Assembly (NCBI GenBank): GCA_950022655.1
Contig: OX465587.1
Location: forward strand, 24,803,716 to 24,867,715
DNA: 64,000 nucleotides
Direction: 5' to 3'
DNA from: Alentia gelatinosa
Taxonomy: Eukaryota; Annelida; Polychaeta; Phyllodocida; Polynoidae
The notes below the pieces were generated by a model. The model made no database searches, was not told the origin of the DNA, and saw nothing but the letters and a program-made list of their open reading frames with translations. Below are positions 24,187 to 37,561 of the stretch, piece after piece. The position numbers and the translations under genes are program-made. How positions within the stretch are numbered: the first letter of the stretch is position 1; every line of letters starts with the position of its first letter.

Positions 24187-26428
24187 CTGCATGTACAATC
24201 ATCCCCACGCGCTCACCTAGATGTATGTGCATGAAGGTTGGTGAGACATCTGTCAGTGCACTTACACAGACCCAGCGTAAAGGTAGAACACATGCAGCTG
24301 CACATGCGGAGATTCATGGTGGGGGGAGATCCATTAATTAACAAAATCCACTGAAGTAAAAACCCAAACCTGTGATAGAGTCAGCTCACAGCGGCCTCCT
24401 CCTACTGGCACTCGTGCGTGTATATACAATGTTCTTCTCACAGATAACAAACAATAGCACCATGTTCAGAATAGTTACACAGAAAACGTGTGCCAAGGTT
24501 CCCTGTCTCCTCGCATGATCTACCACACAGCCGCGAGAGTGCCTAAGAACGTAAGCCGCTCCCAAGCCTATTATAGTTCTCATGAATGAATCATGTTCAT
24601 GGATACTGTATATTATTAGTTGCATCTTTTTTTCTTTCCATGTTGCAAAGGTATTTTAGTCCTCTGTGATATAAGTGATGATAGAGTTCACTAGTCTCAT
24701 GGGAAATTAAGGCTTTACTTGGCTGGTTTGTAAACGGTGGCTCGTGTATGTTTCAATGGTAACAATCCGTGGCCTCACTAGAAGTGATGTATATAAGTTT
24801 CTGTATTTGCTTGTGGGGACCACATACATGATGTATATTGTTACTCGATGCAATTGTGTTCTTATATTGAGGGCGCTAGAGGTTCTTTAGTATTCTAACG
24901 ATGAGAAAATGCTGTACAGTTTGGCTTACATGAGAAATGGGGAGTGGGGCTAGCACGAAATCCATGGCTTCTAGACTATATATGTATCAGTACCGGGTGA
25001 TTTCATATTTCTACTGTAGTATAGGCATGGACTTTATCGGAGTCGGTCTTTACAAGAAATATTTCTTTAACCCTTAATTATTTGTTTCTAAATGGTATAT
25101 GTTAAGATTGGAGGAGTTACTGAGGTATGTTGCCTTATGTCGGTTCTTGTACAGGCAATACTGGTGTCATAATCCCATATCATTTTAAAATTATTCTTGC
25201 AAAAGCCACATATTTAGATCCACAGTCTTGTAGAAGGTATGGAGATACAAGTGACGGGCACTAGACACGACACAAACATAAAAGTACCACGTAAAAGTTA
25301 ACTCACTTTCTTTATCACTAAGGTTGAGTATTATCCATAATGAAATTTGGCAGTACAGCAGACAATCTAATGGGAATCCTGTGTGTCAGTCTCTCAATAA
25401 TCTTCCGGTAAAAGTCAAAGTTTCACTTTTTATAAGACACCTTTGTGGGTAAAACCATTAAGTTTTGTTGATACATAGTGAGATAGAGATGCTTGTATAT
25501 TTTTTTTCTCTGGTGATTGCGGAAGGGTTTGGACAGTATTTTAGATTTTGTATGCCATTTTGCCTTAGACTTTACCTTGGCATGACCGACATTTTTATAT
25601 GATCTTCATCAACGGCCAAGTGGTAAGGAATTAACCGAGGGAGGACGTTTTTCGGGCACTTTCTTATCTTTTAATTAAGATTCTAATGTTTGTTGTTCGT
25701 TTGATGCTCATCCTTGCCGTAAGAGGGCGATACCTAGTGTTAGCTTTATCCACGAGAGGTCGCTCCAGTTGGCGGCGGTCTCGTGTGGGAATAAAAGTGC
25801 GTGGGTTGTCCAACTAGCCTCTCTATACTACCTATCCATTGATCAAAGCTTAAATACGGTCGGAAAGCTGGCTGCAATTCGGTGAGACATGGATTTACAT
25901 GGTTATCACGCAAATCCCATGATCATTAGAAGTTTTATACACAAATTGAACCCATTTCATGTTAGAACATTGTAGACTGGAATTCATAGTCGGTAGTCAA
26001 TGGTGAAATTGAAATTTGTGTTCTTATCTCAGGTGAAAAAGGTGAGAGTGAACAGTCTAAAAGCAGCGTTCTCCAGTTCCCAGCATACGATTCCAATCCG
26101 TTATTTGTTTCGGGATTTTATTCTAAACTCCGTTGTACATTTTCAGTAATGAAATGAATGTAATGAAAACAAATGTAAAGTATTAAAGGTATGATGGATG
26201 TGCACTGTATACTGCTTAGTACTAAAAGGAGGTAATATTCGTCATTCATTATATACATGTATATATAGATATGCAGAAAATGACTTTCGGAAGTTGTCAT
26301 CGTAATTCGCTCATAGTTGGAGATATTCAAGAACAGTGGAGAAATTGCATCAAGCTTTCTTCTGTGCGTGTGGTTTTTCAGCTTCATGGTGTCACACAGG
26401 CCAGCTCTACAGACGAGGGACAGATCTT

Positions 26429-26570
26429 TATCTCAACCCTGGTATTTTTTCTCCATAGACTTAACATTGGGAACTCGTATCCAACGCCCATGGGATATTT
26501 AGGAAAAGTATCCAATGGGGGATTATGTTTTAAATATTAGCTCGTTGGTCAAAGTGAGGGGTGAGATAAA
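26429..26570. repeat. Dispersed repeat family B, partial copy
   Basis: It carries TTATCTCAACCCTGGTATTT, TCTCCATAGACTTAACATTG and GGGAACTCGTATCCAACGCC, ending GGTGAGATAAATACAGAAAC. The first and last blocks are inverted relative to each other, so both ends of the element are present. Confidence 0.55.
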
Positions 26571-27909
26571 TACAGAAACCCATTCTAATCCTAAACTTTC
26601 ATAGGTTTCCTCTATAGTATCGTCAAACCTCTTTCCCAGGGACTATTTTCGATGTTCGAAGCCCTGCTCGTCTTTTTCTTCATTTTATGTCCTCACTCAC
26701 TGAATGTCATAGATGTGTCTGCAGTCCACACCCAACCACGAGGTCAGCGCTGCCTCATGCTGACATCATGCTTTACACTGGTTGCTTTACGAGCAGACTA
26801 GTTTGTATTTCTTCACAAAAAATCATTAGGAACGCCCAGTACAGGGCATGGTTGACACCTTGACATTCCCTTGTAACTATATTCTCGTTCAACCCTGAAC
26901 GTTTTTTATATTATCTTTTTTTCCCCATTTATTTCCTTTTTCTGTGCCACAGACGGCAAATCGTGTGGTTTCTCTCATGTTTATATTGGTATTCATTAAT
27001 CTTAAAACGGTCAACTGCTCTTCGTATGAGAAAGTAAAACGATAGCTCATCCAAAATAGTAAATAGGATATTGTGCTTGTCAGTCAGTGGTCTTTCATGT
27101 GTCAGTCATCGTAACCCCGCCCACAGCGGCGCCGTTAGCCACGCCCACTGATCACCATTACAAGTCAGTGTGGTGATGTCACAGTCTATCAATTAGAGAC
27201 ATGGGAATATGAATGTAAGTATTATCAGTTATCCCAAATAAAGAGAGAAGGATTGAAATACCTTGTCGTGTATTGTTATGATTCTTGGATGTCTTTTGCA
27301 TGTCTAGCTATAACCGATAGGTTACTGTTAGAAGGCGAGGAACTTCTGTTTTTCACAGAATTATACCGTTGCCTTCTTTGGCCCCTAACATATTACCGCC
27401 AACCCCAGTTAGTTATCTTCATGCCCTCTCAACCCATTACCCTCCCACCCCAACCAGTGTTTTTTTTATTCAAATGCAGTATCTCTTAACAAGGTGATTT
27501 TCTCATACATTTTCAGTCATTTGAATATGACATATCCATTATGGACATACAACATATAATATATAATACAAGTAACCTTTATACATGTACATCTCAACAA
27601 GTTGCCCTCATACACCCTAAATCCATTACCTTCCAACTCCACCCCCCCCCCCCCCCCCCCCAACCAGTTATCTTCAAGCCCACCTGCACCCAAAAATAAG
27701 AACAGGAAAGTTAGATGGATGAGGTAAGGTGTAATTCTCCCTCCTGTCATTTGTTTCTCCTATACCATTTTCCTCCTGTCCCCAGCCTTCTCCACTCAGG
27801 TTCTACTCCTTTGTACTCTCCCTCTGATCAATAATTGGATATCTCCAGGCTTCTGTCCCTGCATTCTGCCCCTTGCCATCTGCACCTTAGCTATTATAAG
27901 ATGCGCAAT

Positions 27910-29060
27910 TCTTAAGTAAGTTCCAGTTTGGTTTTCGACCGGGCAAGGGAACTGTTGATGCGATCTTCATGTTGTTGAAAGACCTATATATACAGCCCGA
28001 AATGATAATGAAATCGTAGCAGCTTGCCTAATTGACTTTAAAAATGCCTTCTATTCAATTCACCATCAGCTACTCTTGAAGAAACTAGATAAGTTTTTGA
28101 AAATGCTTCCAAATGAAAATAAATGGCTAGGAAGCTACCTCACAGGAAGAAGCCATTATGTTAGTGTAAATGATATGGACTCTTACTTGGCAGCTGTGAG
28201 TTTTGGAGTGCCACAAGGCTCTGTCCTGGGCCTGTTGCTCTTTGTCATTTTTGCAAATCATATAGGTAATGTTTTTGTAAGCAGTAGATCTATACATCCA
28301 GTATGCGGATGACTTAATCTTTTTTGTAGCAGATATGAATGCAAACCGGGCTATGAGAATGTTGCAAGACGACCTAACTAGACTAGAAGCTTGGTGCAAT
28401 AGAAACAGCTTAACAATAAACGTAAAAAAGACGAAAGCGATGTGGTTTACTACACCAGCTAAGCTGAAAACCTGTCCACCGCTTATCTTGAAGCTAAAAA
28501 TGAAGGAAATAGCTGAATGTGCCCACTATCTATATCTAGGGTTGAATATAAATTCTGGACTGGTTTGGTCGACACAAGTGAATAGTATTATAAAAACTAT
28601 AAAATGAAGGTTGTTTAAATTTTGAAAGTTGAGATCATCTCTGACTTACGAGGCTGCACGCATGGTTTATACAGCTAATATACAAGCTATATTGGAGTAT
28701 TGTAGTTTCACACATGACAGTTTCAGGAAAAATGATTAGTATTCCATAGAAAGGCTGATGATTAGAGGGTTGAAAATTATCAATGACTATAGGAATATAT
28801 CCAGCCTGTCAAATGCATCGCTTTACCAAAAATGTAGTCTAGATCCCCCTCACGTCAGGAGAAAGAGGCAATTATGCCAAATGGTGTATAAGGCAGGGCA
28901 AAACCCCGACTGGGGAGACACAAGTCCGAACGAGGAGTAGTGAAAAGGTGAAGTTTAAAAGAAGATCTCCGTATTGGAGGGGAGTGGCAATCTGGGATGG
29001 GTTAACTGCTGAAATCCGGAGTTCAGGCACAATTGATGAATTCAACAGGGATGCCAATTT
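27910..29060 (+). pseudogene. Decayed non-LTR retrotransposon (LINE) reverse transcriptase
   Basis: This is a broken copy of a LINE reverse transcriptase. In order: FGFRPGKGTVDAIF (about 27927), the segment LLKKLDKFLKMLPNENKWLG, then GVPQGSVLG with LLLFVIFANHI (28208-28260), then the catalytic motif YADD (about 28302) in another frame, then LTINVKKTKAMWF (28408-28446). A C-terminal region with RRKRQLCQMVY and YWRGVAIWDGLTAEIRS follows at about 28855-29020. Frame changes and stops occur between these blocks. The GVPQGSVLG and YADD pair fits the CR1/Jockey-like side of LINEs. It is not a host gene and has no intact open frame. Confidence 0.85.
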
Positions 29061-30020
29061 TCAATGTTACCATTGATAGTCATGTTTTCATTTTCAGAAT
29101 AAAAATGGTAATTCCATGTGTAATATAGATATACCAACTGCTAAAGTACCCAATTTAACCACAGCCCATGAACCCCACTGAACCTCCCCCCTGACCTATG
29201 TAAAAGCTTGGGCTTTCACTTGATTCCCCCCTGTAACATTTATGTTATGTATAAACCCTGTATTGGAATAAGAAATATCTCAATGTTTTTTTCTGACCCC
29301 AACTGGCAACCATGATTCAAAAGTAAAATCCGTTGAATTGCTCAACTTTCATCATAACTTGTAACACTCATCATCTCCATCACCTATCTCGTAATCTTGA
29401 TGAAATTTAAGGAATTTGATCTTGATGTATTGTGAACTGGCTGTTAGTGCCGACAAACGATGTTGTAGCTGAAAAACTCGCAGTGGCGAGAGCTGACAAT
29501 AAAGAATTTCTTAAAAATACCTCCTGTCCACTTGGCTCACTTTCTCTGAATTGTACCCCTGCATCTTGGCATGTTTCCTCGAGGGAGAAGAGGCAGAATA
29601 CAACGCACAAGGGCCGGGGGATGCCTGAAATTCAGAAGTGCCGGAACCAGAAAACAGAGCAAAAGAAATGTGTATCCCCAACCTACACAGTCAAATAGTT
29701 TGGATGTTAAGGTTTGATCTGGAAATTCGAGAATTTTACACACCGTGGCCTTATATTGCAGACAGGCATTCTATATAAATAGGGTGCGTAGATATTCTCC
29801 TGTATTCAGCTATCGGCTTTTCATGTCATATGCATGTATGTTATCTGTATCTTCTAGCCAATCTTTGTCTATAATTAGTTCATCACTAAATATAGCGGAT
29901 TGCATTCATGGTGAAGTGAAAATGTGTCTTTATATCTGTCAACCATGACAATTCCTTTAAGGGAGGTGATGGTGCACCCCTCTCATAAGATCTCACACTC
30001 TCTAAGTGGTATTCTGTACT

Positions 30021-30236
30021 CTCACTAGGCTCTCTGGAGAAGAATTCTTAACGAACTAGGCTTAGAGCCTTGAGAACCCACTGGCCTGCCTCCCGTGCTA
30101 AAAACGTACATCAATGCAACAAAAGATTCTTATAATCTCAATGATACCACCTAGTGGGAATACAGTGTGCCAATGGATTCTCAAGGCTCTAAGCCTAGTT
30201 CTTTAGGAATTTTTCTCCCATAGAGCGCAGTGAGAA
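30021..30236. mobile_element. Fold-back element, about 216 bp
   Basis: The left arm carries GAACTAGGCTTAGAGCCTTG followed by AGAACCCACTGG. The right arm carries the reverse complement (CCAATGGATTCTCAAGGCTC then TAAGCCTAGTTC). The outer parts CTCTCTGGAGAAGAATTC and its partner near 30205-30228 also pair. A non-coding hairpin MITE is the simplest reading. Confidence 0.65.
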
Positions 30237-31315
30237 CCTTGTACAGATTACGACTTACGACAGAGTGCGAGGGGGGGTGTTCCGTGATGGGAGGCCATAT
30301 TTTCCAAAATCGCAAAAAATCATGGAACAGTGATAAAATGTTGTATCAGGAATTCCGTGGGGACTCTGACAAGGTCATGGTGTGGGTCAGGGGACCCTTT
30401 TGGCCAAACTACCGGTTGATAGCTTATGCGGGGTATCAAGTCAGAATAGAGATACAGATCTACATGCTTCCGAAACTGACAAACCTATATGAAATATTTG
30501 TTGTTCACCGGTCTTTCCTGATATGAAGTATCAAGTTATACACACAACACAAAAAAATCCTTTGTGAAGAATATCATGATATATATTTCCAAACCACATT
30601 GTCATTTGGCCGAGGAACTCCAGGTTGCAGCACTGATATACATGTAAATACATGTTGACGTAATGTAAAAAGTTCATATCATAGGGATGTTATCTCTCCT
30701 AGTCAACAGCCTCCTTATCTCCACTGATAGGACGCCGTCAAAACATAGCACTTTTACTACAAACAGACTTTTTTTATCGCTAATAACTCCTGAGGTAGTT
30801 ACTGAAGTAATGTCAACAGTTTTCACTATTTGGCTGTATATTGATATGTCTACTCAGCATCCTGAACCAACATTGACAGCATCGCAAGCACTCCTAGATT
30901 CCCATATGACCACACAAATAAGGAAGTGGGCTTTATATGATGGAATATTTCCCTTCAGTGACGGTTTTTTATTCGCTGAGACAAATGCTTCCTTTCTTAC
31001 CGGGGGTATTTCCTTTTTATCCAATAAACCGGTACCGGTATTACAATTTTTATTCACTTTGTATGAAGAGAATTTATTTCTCTAAATGAGATGGTTGATC
31101 CCGAAGACGGTTGTAGAAAAATAAGATTCCGACAATTTTTTTTTAAACCTGAACGGAATTTTACCCCAAATAATCCGCTGTGTACAGCAGGTAAATGCGT
31201 TGAAATGTGATATGGAACCCAAAAGAAATACCAAGCAAATCTCCATTTAAAAAAATTGAAAATCACTTCCAATTATATTTAGAGAGATCCATCATGAATT
31301 GATTGAGATTCTGGA

Positions 31316-31498
31316 TACAGTAGAACTCCGCGTAAGCGGACACCCGTCGGTCCGGGCCAATGTGTCCGCTTACAAGGGGTGTTCGCTTACAAGGGGTTGA
31401 AATAAACATCTGATAGAGGAAACCTTTCCGAGCAAACGTGTCCGTTACCGCGGAATGGCCGCTTACGCGGGGTGCCCGTTAGGCGGGTTTCTACCGTA
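31316..31498. mobile_element. Tc1/mariner (pogo-like) MITE, copy A1
   Basis: It is bounded by TA dinucleotides. The ends are CAGTAGAACTCCGCGTAAGC and its imperfect complement AGGCGGGTTTCTACCG. The interior repeats GTGTCCGCTTAC motifs. The CAGTARAACCCCGC type of end, flanked by TA, is typical of Tc1/mariner and pogo-like elements. Sister copies are at 41268-41447 and 41810-41988. Confidence 0.75.
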
Positions 31499-31839
31499 TA
31501 TGTAGTATATGCCGGCCCTCAATCCTTTATAAGACCTGCTTAGATTATCTCCAGAAGAAGTACATCGAATGTATCGGAATGTATGGTATTCCATCTCCAA
31601 TTTGCTAGTTTAAACATTAATATTTTCCCATTAACACTTCGGATATAGTAAAGGTAATACAGGAACACTGCCTGTAGCTGTACTGTTTATAACACATTGA
31701 AAGGCCTGACCAGAATCTTTATCTATGAAAATACACGCACAATCACCAACTATCAAGTTTAGACAGTGCGGACTCGTTCTTACATTGCGCGACTTCGTCC
31801 CCACATATCTTTTGAAAAAAGAACAAGTTTTGATCAAAG

Positions 31840-32102
31840 TCGTTGTTCTCCACGAGTTTGATGCGGTATGGTCTGAACGAGGCGACAGCCGAGTGAATAT
31901 CACGTAACATTCAAACGAGCTGGAGAATGACTTCTTTAGCCAAAACGAATTACTTTCTGTATTTATCTCACCACTGAACACACTAAAAGAATGGGCAACA
32001 CACAGGATATAGACCATGGGGAACGGGCTGCAATATTTGTAGGGGCATGAAGAACGACTTCCCAATGTTAAGCCTATGGACATTTATTCCAGGGGTGAGA
32101 TA
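31840..32102. repeat. Dispersed repeat family B, copy on the left of the E1 element
   Basis: It carries TTTATCTCACCACTGAACAC, CCCAATGTTAAGCCTATGG and ends CCAGGGGTGAGATAAA, with the CCACGAGTTTGATGCGG / CATTCAAACGAGCTGG palindrome. The minus-strand open frame at 31631-32083 runs through it and is not a gene. Confidence 0.55.
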
Positions 32103-32202
32103 AAGAGTTGTATACACACCCACCGCTCACAACTCCGCCCTTTTCCGATGTCTCTTTTCATCTGCTACCATGGTGCCCCAACACAACCAGCATGTTGGTG
32201 TA

Positions 32203-32490
32203 TAAGGCCCGGCGTCCACCTACTACGATATGGCACTGATATGGTCTACGATGCACCTCCCGATGAAAAATAAAAATCGCGTCGGAAGGTTACCTGATAT
32301 CGGGGCAGTTGACCACGTTTCTGCGATTAGACACCGATAAAAACCCCATACAACGCGTGGTGGATTGGCATGTTTAGACATATGTCTACGATTTTGCCCC
32401 TTCCCGATATGGCACCGATTTTGACATTTTGTATCGGTGCCATATCGTGAGGTCTACGATTCTATCGTAGTAGGTGGACGCCGGGCCTTA
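32203..32490. mobile_element. TA-flanked MITE with perfect 27-bp inverted ends (family E)
   Basis: Positions 32203-32229 and 32464-32490 are perfect reverse complements of 27 bases (TAAGGCCCGGCGTCCACC..). The interior also pairs partly: ATGGCACTGATATGG against the TTGTATCGGTGCCATATCG region. The perfect ends point to recent movement. A half-copy begins at about 37731 (GGCGTCCACCTACTACGATA). Confidence 0.85.
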
Positions 32491-34724
32491 TCGGCCCGCC
32501 CGTTATATTCGGCTCACTCCCAGCCCCAAAGTGAAACTTGGCTTCTGTTCGCTTCCTGGTAGACCATTTAGCTTCTTGTGGAGGCGTGTGGTCAAAGTGG
32601 TCAGGACGACAAAGTGGGCAGATCTCCAAGTCGTGATCCAGTGTGTCTTAAACCTATATGGTTGACCCAGCCAGGGACTGCTCCATACCGTAACCCTGGT
32701 AGTATAATAAGTGCCGCAACCATCTATTAGTACTTCGGTAGATAACCTATCCTTTACTAAACGTGAATGGCTACTTATGTTCGGCCATCGTGGGCGAACT
32801 GACTCCTGACAAAGTGGCCCATGCCTGTGAATTTATTTTACCAGTTTCGACATGAGAAGTTATGATTTCATGACTTCTTCAAATCGGATATGAGATCCAT
32901 CACAAAGCGGTTGTTATAATGTATTAAGATGGTATAAAGCTTCAGTTGGCCTTGGAATTTGAATTAATAGATTGTATTATTCAGACTTATTGCCCATTGT
33001 GACGTTTGGTCAGGTTCAAAATCCTTGATTTCATCTGCATAGTATGAAGGTAATAAATGAACTTGTAGAATTACGTTGATATCATAGATTAAGTCCTTTT
33101 ACAGTTTTGGAGAACCAGTGATGGAGATAGTTTGTGTATATACATCGCGTTTTCTACTACGTTGTCATATGAATTTTAGTTTGCAAACGAAGTCAGCTGC
33201 AATATGGGAAAAGTATTCGGCACGAGGAGTATAAAATCATAATTTTGTGATGCGCAAATCAAGAGAGGTCCACATGACAAAACCTATTGGATTAGAAAAC
33301 GTCAATATTCAAATGAATAAAGATCCACTGTATTGTAATATATGGCAGGAGTTCATAGTTACCCTAATGGAATCTATGAGATGATGTGATGTAAACACAT
33401 GTATAGGGATACATCTCACCTCGCAAATGCAACTACCCCTTAACTACGGACATATTGGGTCAGTCCCAAACCTTATCCCTCCATCTTATGTTCAGAAAAC
33501 GTTGGACAATGCGATCAATTCAGTAATTCGACTACCTCACCAAAAAGACCACTCTATATTTTTAACGACCTGAACGTTAAGATATTGATGCGACCACCCA
33601 CAACTACCCACGACTGTACAGCCGGGGTTTCCCTTAATTTAGCACTTATGGAGCAGCTGATTGAACCCCAGTAGTTAGTTTCATCACCTCTATCCCTACA
33701 TAACCCCCTCCTTCAGCAACCAAACTTTCGGTAATGCTGCTATCTCGCTAATGTGATAGTTGATGGATACGCTATTGATTAGTTGAACAAAAAATAAATG
33801 TCGAACTACAAGTAGAGCAAATACTGAAATAAATATCTGACGATCAATATTCATCGGAAGATCCTTTCTATGGAAGTGAGTGGATAGAGATTTTTAAAAC
33901 AAAAATGGGTCTAATTGTGACCTGGGGTTGTACTAAGGAACCCAGAAAATAACCCAGTGTCTCCGGACCCTATTCTAACCGGTAACACAGTAGCCTTTAT
34001 ACCGCCAAGTCTGTATCAACCAGAAATGTGGTGTCCAACAACCAAACTATGTGCGATCATAGATGAAGGGCGATATATTAGCCTAGCCTATAGATGCATA
34101 TACAGAAAGAAAATCTGATTCACGATATATTTTATATAGACAGAGTTTATTCAATCCGTTTCCTTAACATGTGTGACATGCGGATGAGAAAATAAAGGCT
34201 GCGGTTAGGTTACAGGGTGTGGTGAAATACCAGGTGTGATCTTCAACACTAGATCCTTTGCATATGTATTTAGGACATTGATGCGTTTAGAATGTGATTA
34301 TTCAGTCTGATTTCATCGGGGACATGATATATATCGCCGGTCAATACGACGATATTCTTCTTAAGTAATTACTATCAATACAGCAGGAAACTTTTCGTCA
34401 GTGTAGTTATCAATATATGGATTTTCCCGTAGAATATTAGTGACTATCCAATGTGCTGAATCATCGTATAATCATACAAAGATATTTTTACCACCAGGAC
34501 GTCCCATGCAGTGATCAATATGACTCACTAACATCACTAAAAGTGGAAAAGTCGTATATATTGAAAATGTATGATATGTAGTATTTCCATGTGTAGATAT
34601 GATAAACATAACAAACAACAAAAGGTCTAATTGTGATCTGAAGAATATTCTCCTAACATTTTGGTAATCCAGGATCTCTGACCTCTGATGACAGCAGTAT
34701 GAACACGGAATAAATACAGACACA

Positions 34725-35004
34725 CCGACAGAGTAGGAGGGCTCGTATCCCATAGAGATTGAATCACATAGTAATTCACAAGGCAAAGTGGCGTGAATTA
34801 TGCAGTGATTCAAACGAGATGAGATCAAGCTCTGACAATAAACTTTAATGGGTTTCTGAATTTATCTCACCCTTCACATTGACTAATGGGCTATCATTTG
34901 TGACATCATCCCCCATTGAATATTTTTCCTAAATATCTAATGGGCGTTAGATACCAGTTCTCAATGTTAAGTCTATGGAGAAAAATACCAGGGGTGAGAT
35001 AAAG
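34725..35004. repeat. Dispersed repeat family B, copy with both ends
   Basis: It has AGTAATTCACAAGGCAAAGT paired with GTGAATTATGCAG, then TTTATCTCACCCTTCACATT, CTCAATGTTAAGTCTATGG and AAAATACCAGGGGTGAGATA. The layout is the same as in the copies at 15669 and 16008. Confidence 0.6.
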
Positions 35005-36484
35005 CTCATTATAAACGTTTTAAAACCCCGTACTTAAATAAGGTATCAGTCAGAGAATATATTTGGTATTTCGAAATAGGCGAGTTGACCGTTAAGTTGG
35101 GAGTTACACTGTAAGGTGTAATAGGTTACTAGTGAGGTATGGATATATACATTGGATTGTACCTTGATATCATTTGATGATACCAGCAGTTTCACATTAT
35201 TGTCAAAGCTTTCCCTCGTGTGAATATCAATTATTTGCACATTTACAATACCCTCGTACTCACGGTGAAAAATTTACCTCATGCACCCAACATCCCATTC
35301 AAACAAGCCACCCATAGTCATAGCCCCCTGGGGGCAGTTCCATAATCTATGATCGTACATGAAGAACCTTTTATGTACCTCGTACAAGGGTTATCGTCTA
35401 ATGATATTTAAGTCTGATGGCTAAGACAATATTGGCCGTCCATAAGGTCGTCCATAAGTGTTGAATGAAATTGACCCGCATACAGAAAAGGGTCTACTTG
35501 GGTTATGAGGAATGTACATGCATATACATACGTAAGGAAAGCAAAGTCACCATCAGATGGACACATTTAACCGTTATTATAACTCTTCTGTGAACCGTTC
35601 TTGAATTTCTACGGTTCACGTTGTCATTATTGACACGCTAATAAGTAAAGACATATGTTCCTACTCATGTGAACATTTTATTTATTTTTTAGAAATTGAA
35701 AACCAGAAGTAAGATATGCTGAGAAGATCCAGAATATTTCTTTGATGCATTTATGTCATAAAGAATTATGTATGCTGTATTGGTATATACTTTTTTCCCA
35801 AGATGTTTGTTTTCATGAGATACTGGTCAGATTGTTTCGGGATCTCTGTGTTTTGTTATTATCCGATGAAATACACTCTAGACAAAAATCTTTCATACGA
35901 GGAAGGCGGAGGAACCATGCTTTCATAAATCATACACATATTTGAATACCGTAATGGAGCAGAGATATGTATTGTGCGACATCAGCCACAATGACGAATG
36001 TGTGTATACATTGTCATCTCTTGGGTTTTCTCAGGGTTTTCTCTGAGGTAACTCTATATTAATGTACTCTGGTTTTGATAATACTCTATACCAGCACATG
36101 CATTTGTATTAAAGATGGCCAGCAATCGTTAATTGTATGTTTTAAATAATTCTCCATCCAACCACCATCCACATTGGTAAATTATAGATGCATGCTAACT
36201 CCATTGACATCTCGCTGTATATATATATCATCATGTATAATTATTCAAAAACACATAGCTTACCTGTATAATGTAGGATGTGCCTAGCACACTTATATTG
36301 TATATATGTTGCTCAATTACTTACTAGTATAGTCGAATATGATCAACTATGGCCCTGGAGCCTACTGAAAATAGGGTATTATTACCCTAGTAGAGTCTCC
36401 AGAATAAAGAACAACTCAAAAAAAAGAAAAAAAGGGAATATTTCACTGTATTGTCATATTTCATCGTCAGTGAATTCACTTCTT

Positions 36485-37561
36485 CTAAGGCCCAGTTTAC
36501 ACCTACCGATTATCACCACCCATTCTAGAATCTGGCACCGCCGACCAAAAAGTACGCATTCCCAATAAAATATAGATAAGTATAAACAAAAGAAATACAG
36601 ACCAGATCAACGATATCCCAACCCCAAATTGCATAACATGGCACCACCGACCGACTTTTGAGGCCTCCCGTTGATTTCAAAGGGCTTTGAATTCGTCAGC
36701 GAAGTATCCGTGAATTTTGCAAACACAAAAATACTCTGTTGCCAAGCACCTCTACTTTTCGTTGAAAACAGAGTGTGCATTTCAAACAGTGATCTCTATC
36801 AGCACTTTTAGCACATAGGAACCCTCGCATTGTACAATACCAATTAATACATTCAGCTGCTGTTGAGGAAGGTTTAATATTCAGAATATCTCCCTCTCTA
36901 TATGATTGATTTTCACGATAATCCACGCACAATTAACTAATAATCGGTCGTCAGGTATTAGACATATACTGATTATTGGTCGTCAGGCGTATACACCTCA
37001 ATGTCTGGCAGTGTTCCCGGTTATCGTTCAGAACATTAACTGAAAAATACAGAAAGTCCCCATTAATGGTGGGGGAAAAAATCTGGAATAAGATATCGTC
37101 AAGCACGCAGAACTTACCAAAAAGCAGTACCTTTAAGGCGAGGATAAAAGAGGAATTGGTAAATATAAATCTTGAAGAGTTTATATAAATAGAAAGATCA
37201 TAAGATCTTCAGAAATCTGAGCTCTGGTGTTTGTATAAATAGAAAGATCATAAGATCTTCAGAAAAATGAGCTTTGGTATTTGTATTGTTGTGTTATCTG
37301 TATTGTTCTGTGTCAGTGTATGTACTTCGTATTCTCGTCCTGTCTGTTTATTTCACGTTTTTTTTTGTTTTTTTCTTTCGACTATCATATGGAAGAACGC
37401 CATAAGGCGAATATGATATGTCTTGTATCTATGCTAATGATTGAATAAAAGAAAAAGAAAAAAAATCGTTACCGATATTTTAAGGGAGCACCACCAAACG
37501 ACGCTTTTCTTCTGGATATCTTATCAGCGCATATTCGGTCGGTAGGTGTAAACTGGGCTTA
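36485..37561. mobile_element. Family E element with nested LINE 3' fragment
   Basis: The left end TAAGGCCCAGTTTACACC and right end GGTGTAAACTGGGCTTA are inverted and bounded by TA. Between about 36970 and 37470 lies a LINE 3' fragment: the open frame at 36976-37188 reads KIWNKISSSTQNLPKSSTFK, like a LINE polyprotein C-terminus, and its 3' end is TTGAATAAAAGAAAAAG. A 50-bp duplication (37180-37229 and 37230-37279) sits just after the stop. The LINE therefore inserted into an older inverted-repeat element. Confidence 0.6.
37180..37279 (+). repeat. Two-unit 50-bp tandem repeat in LINE 3' UTR
   Basis: Both units contain TATAAATAGAAAGATCATAA followed by GATCTTCAGAAA. LINE 3' UTRs commonly carry such repeats. 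Confidence 0.7.

Noticed and set aside
30687..31085. 132-codon open frame
   Set aside because: No recognisable domain, no splice context and AT-rich composition like its surroundings.
31631..32083. 150-codon minus-strand open frame
   Set aside because: It overlaps a family B repeat whose relatives elsewhere are not open.
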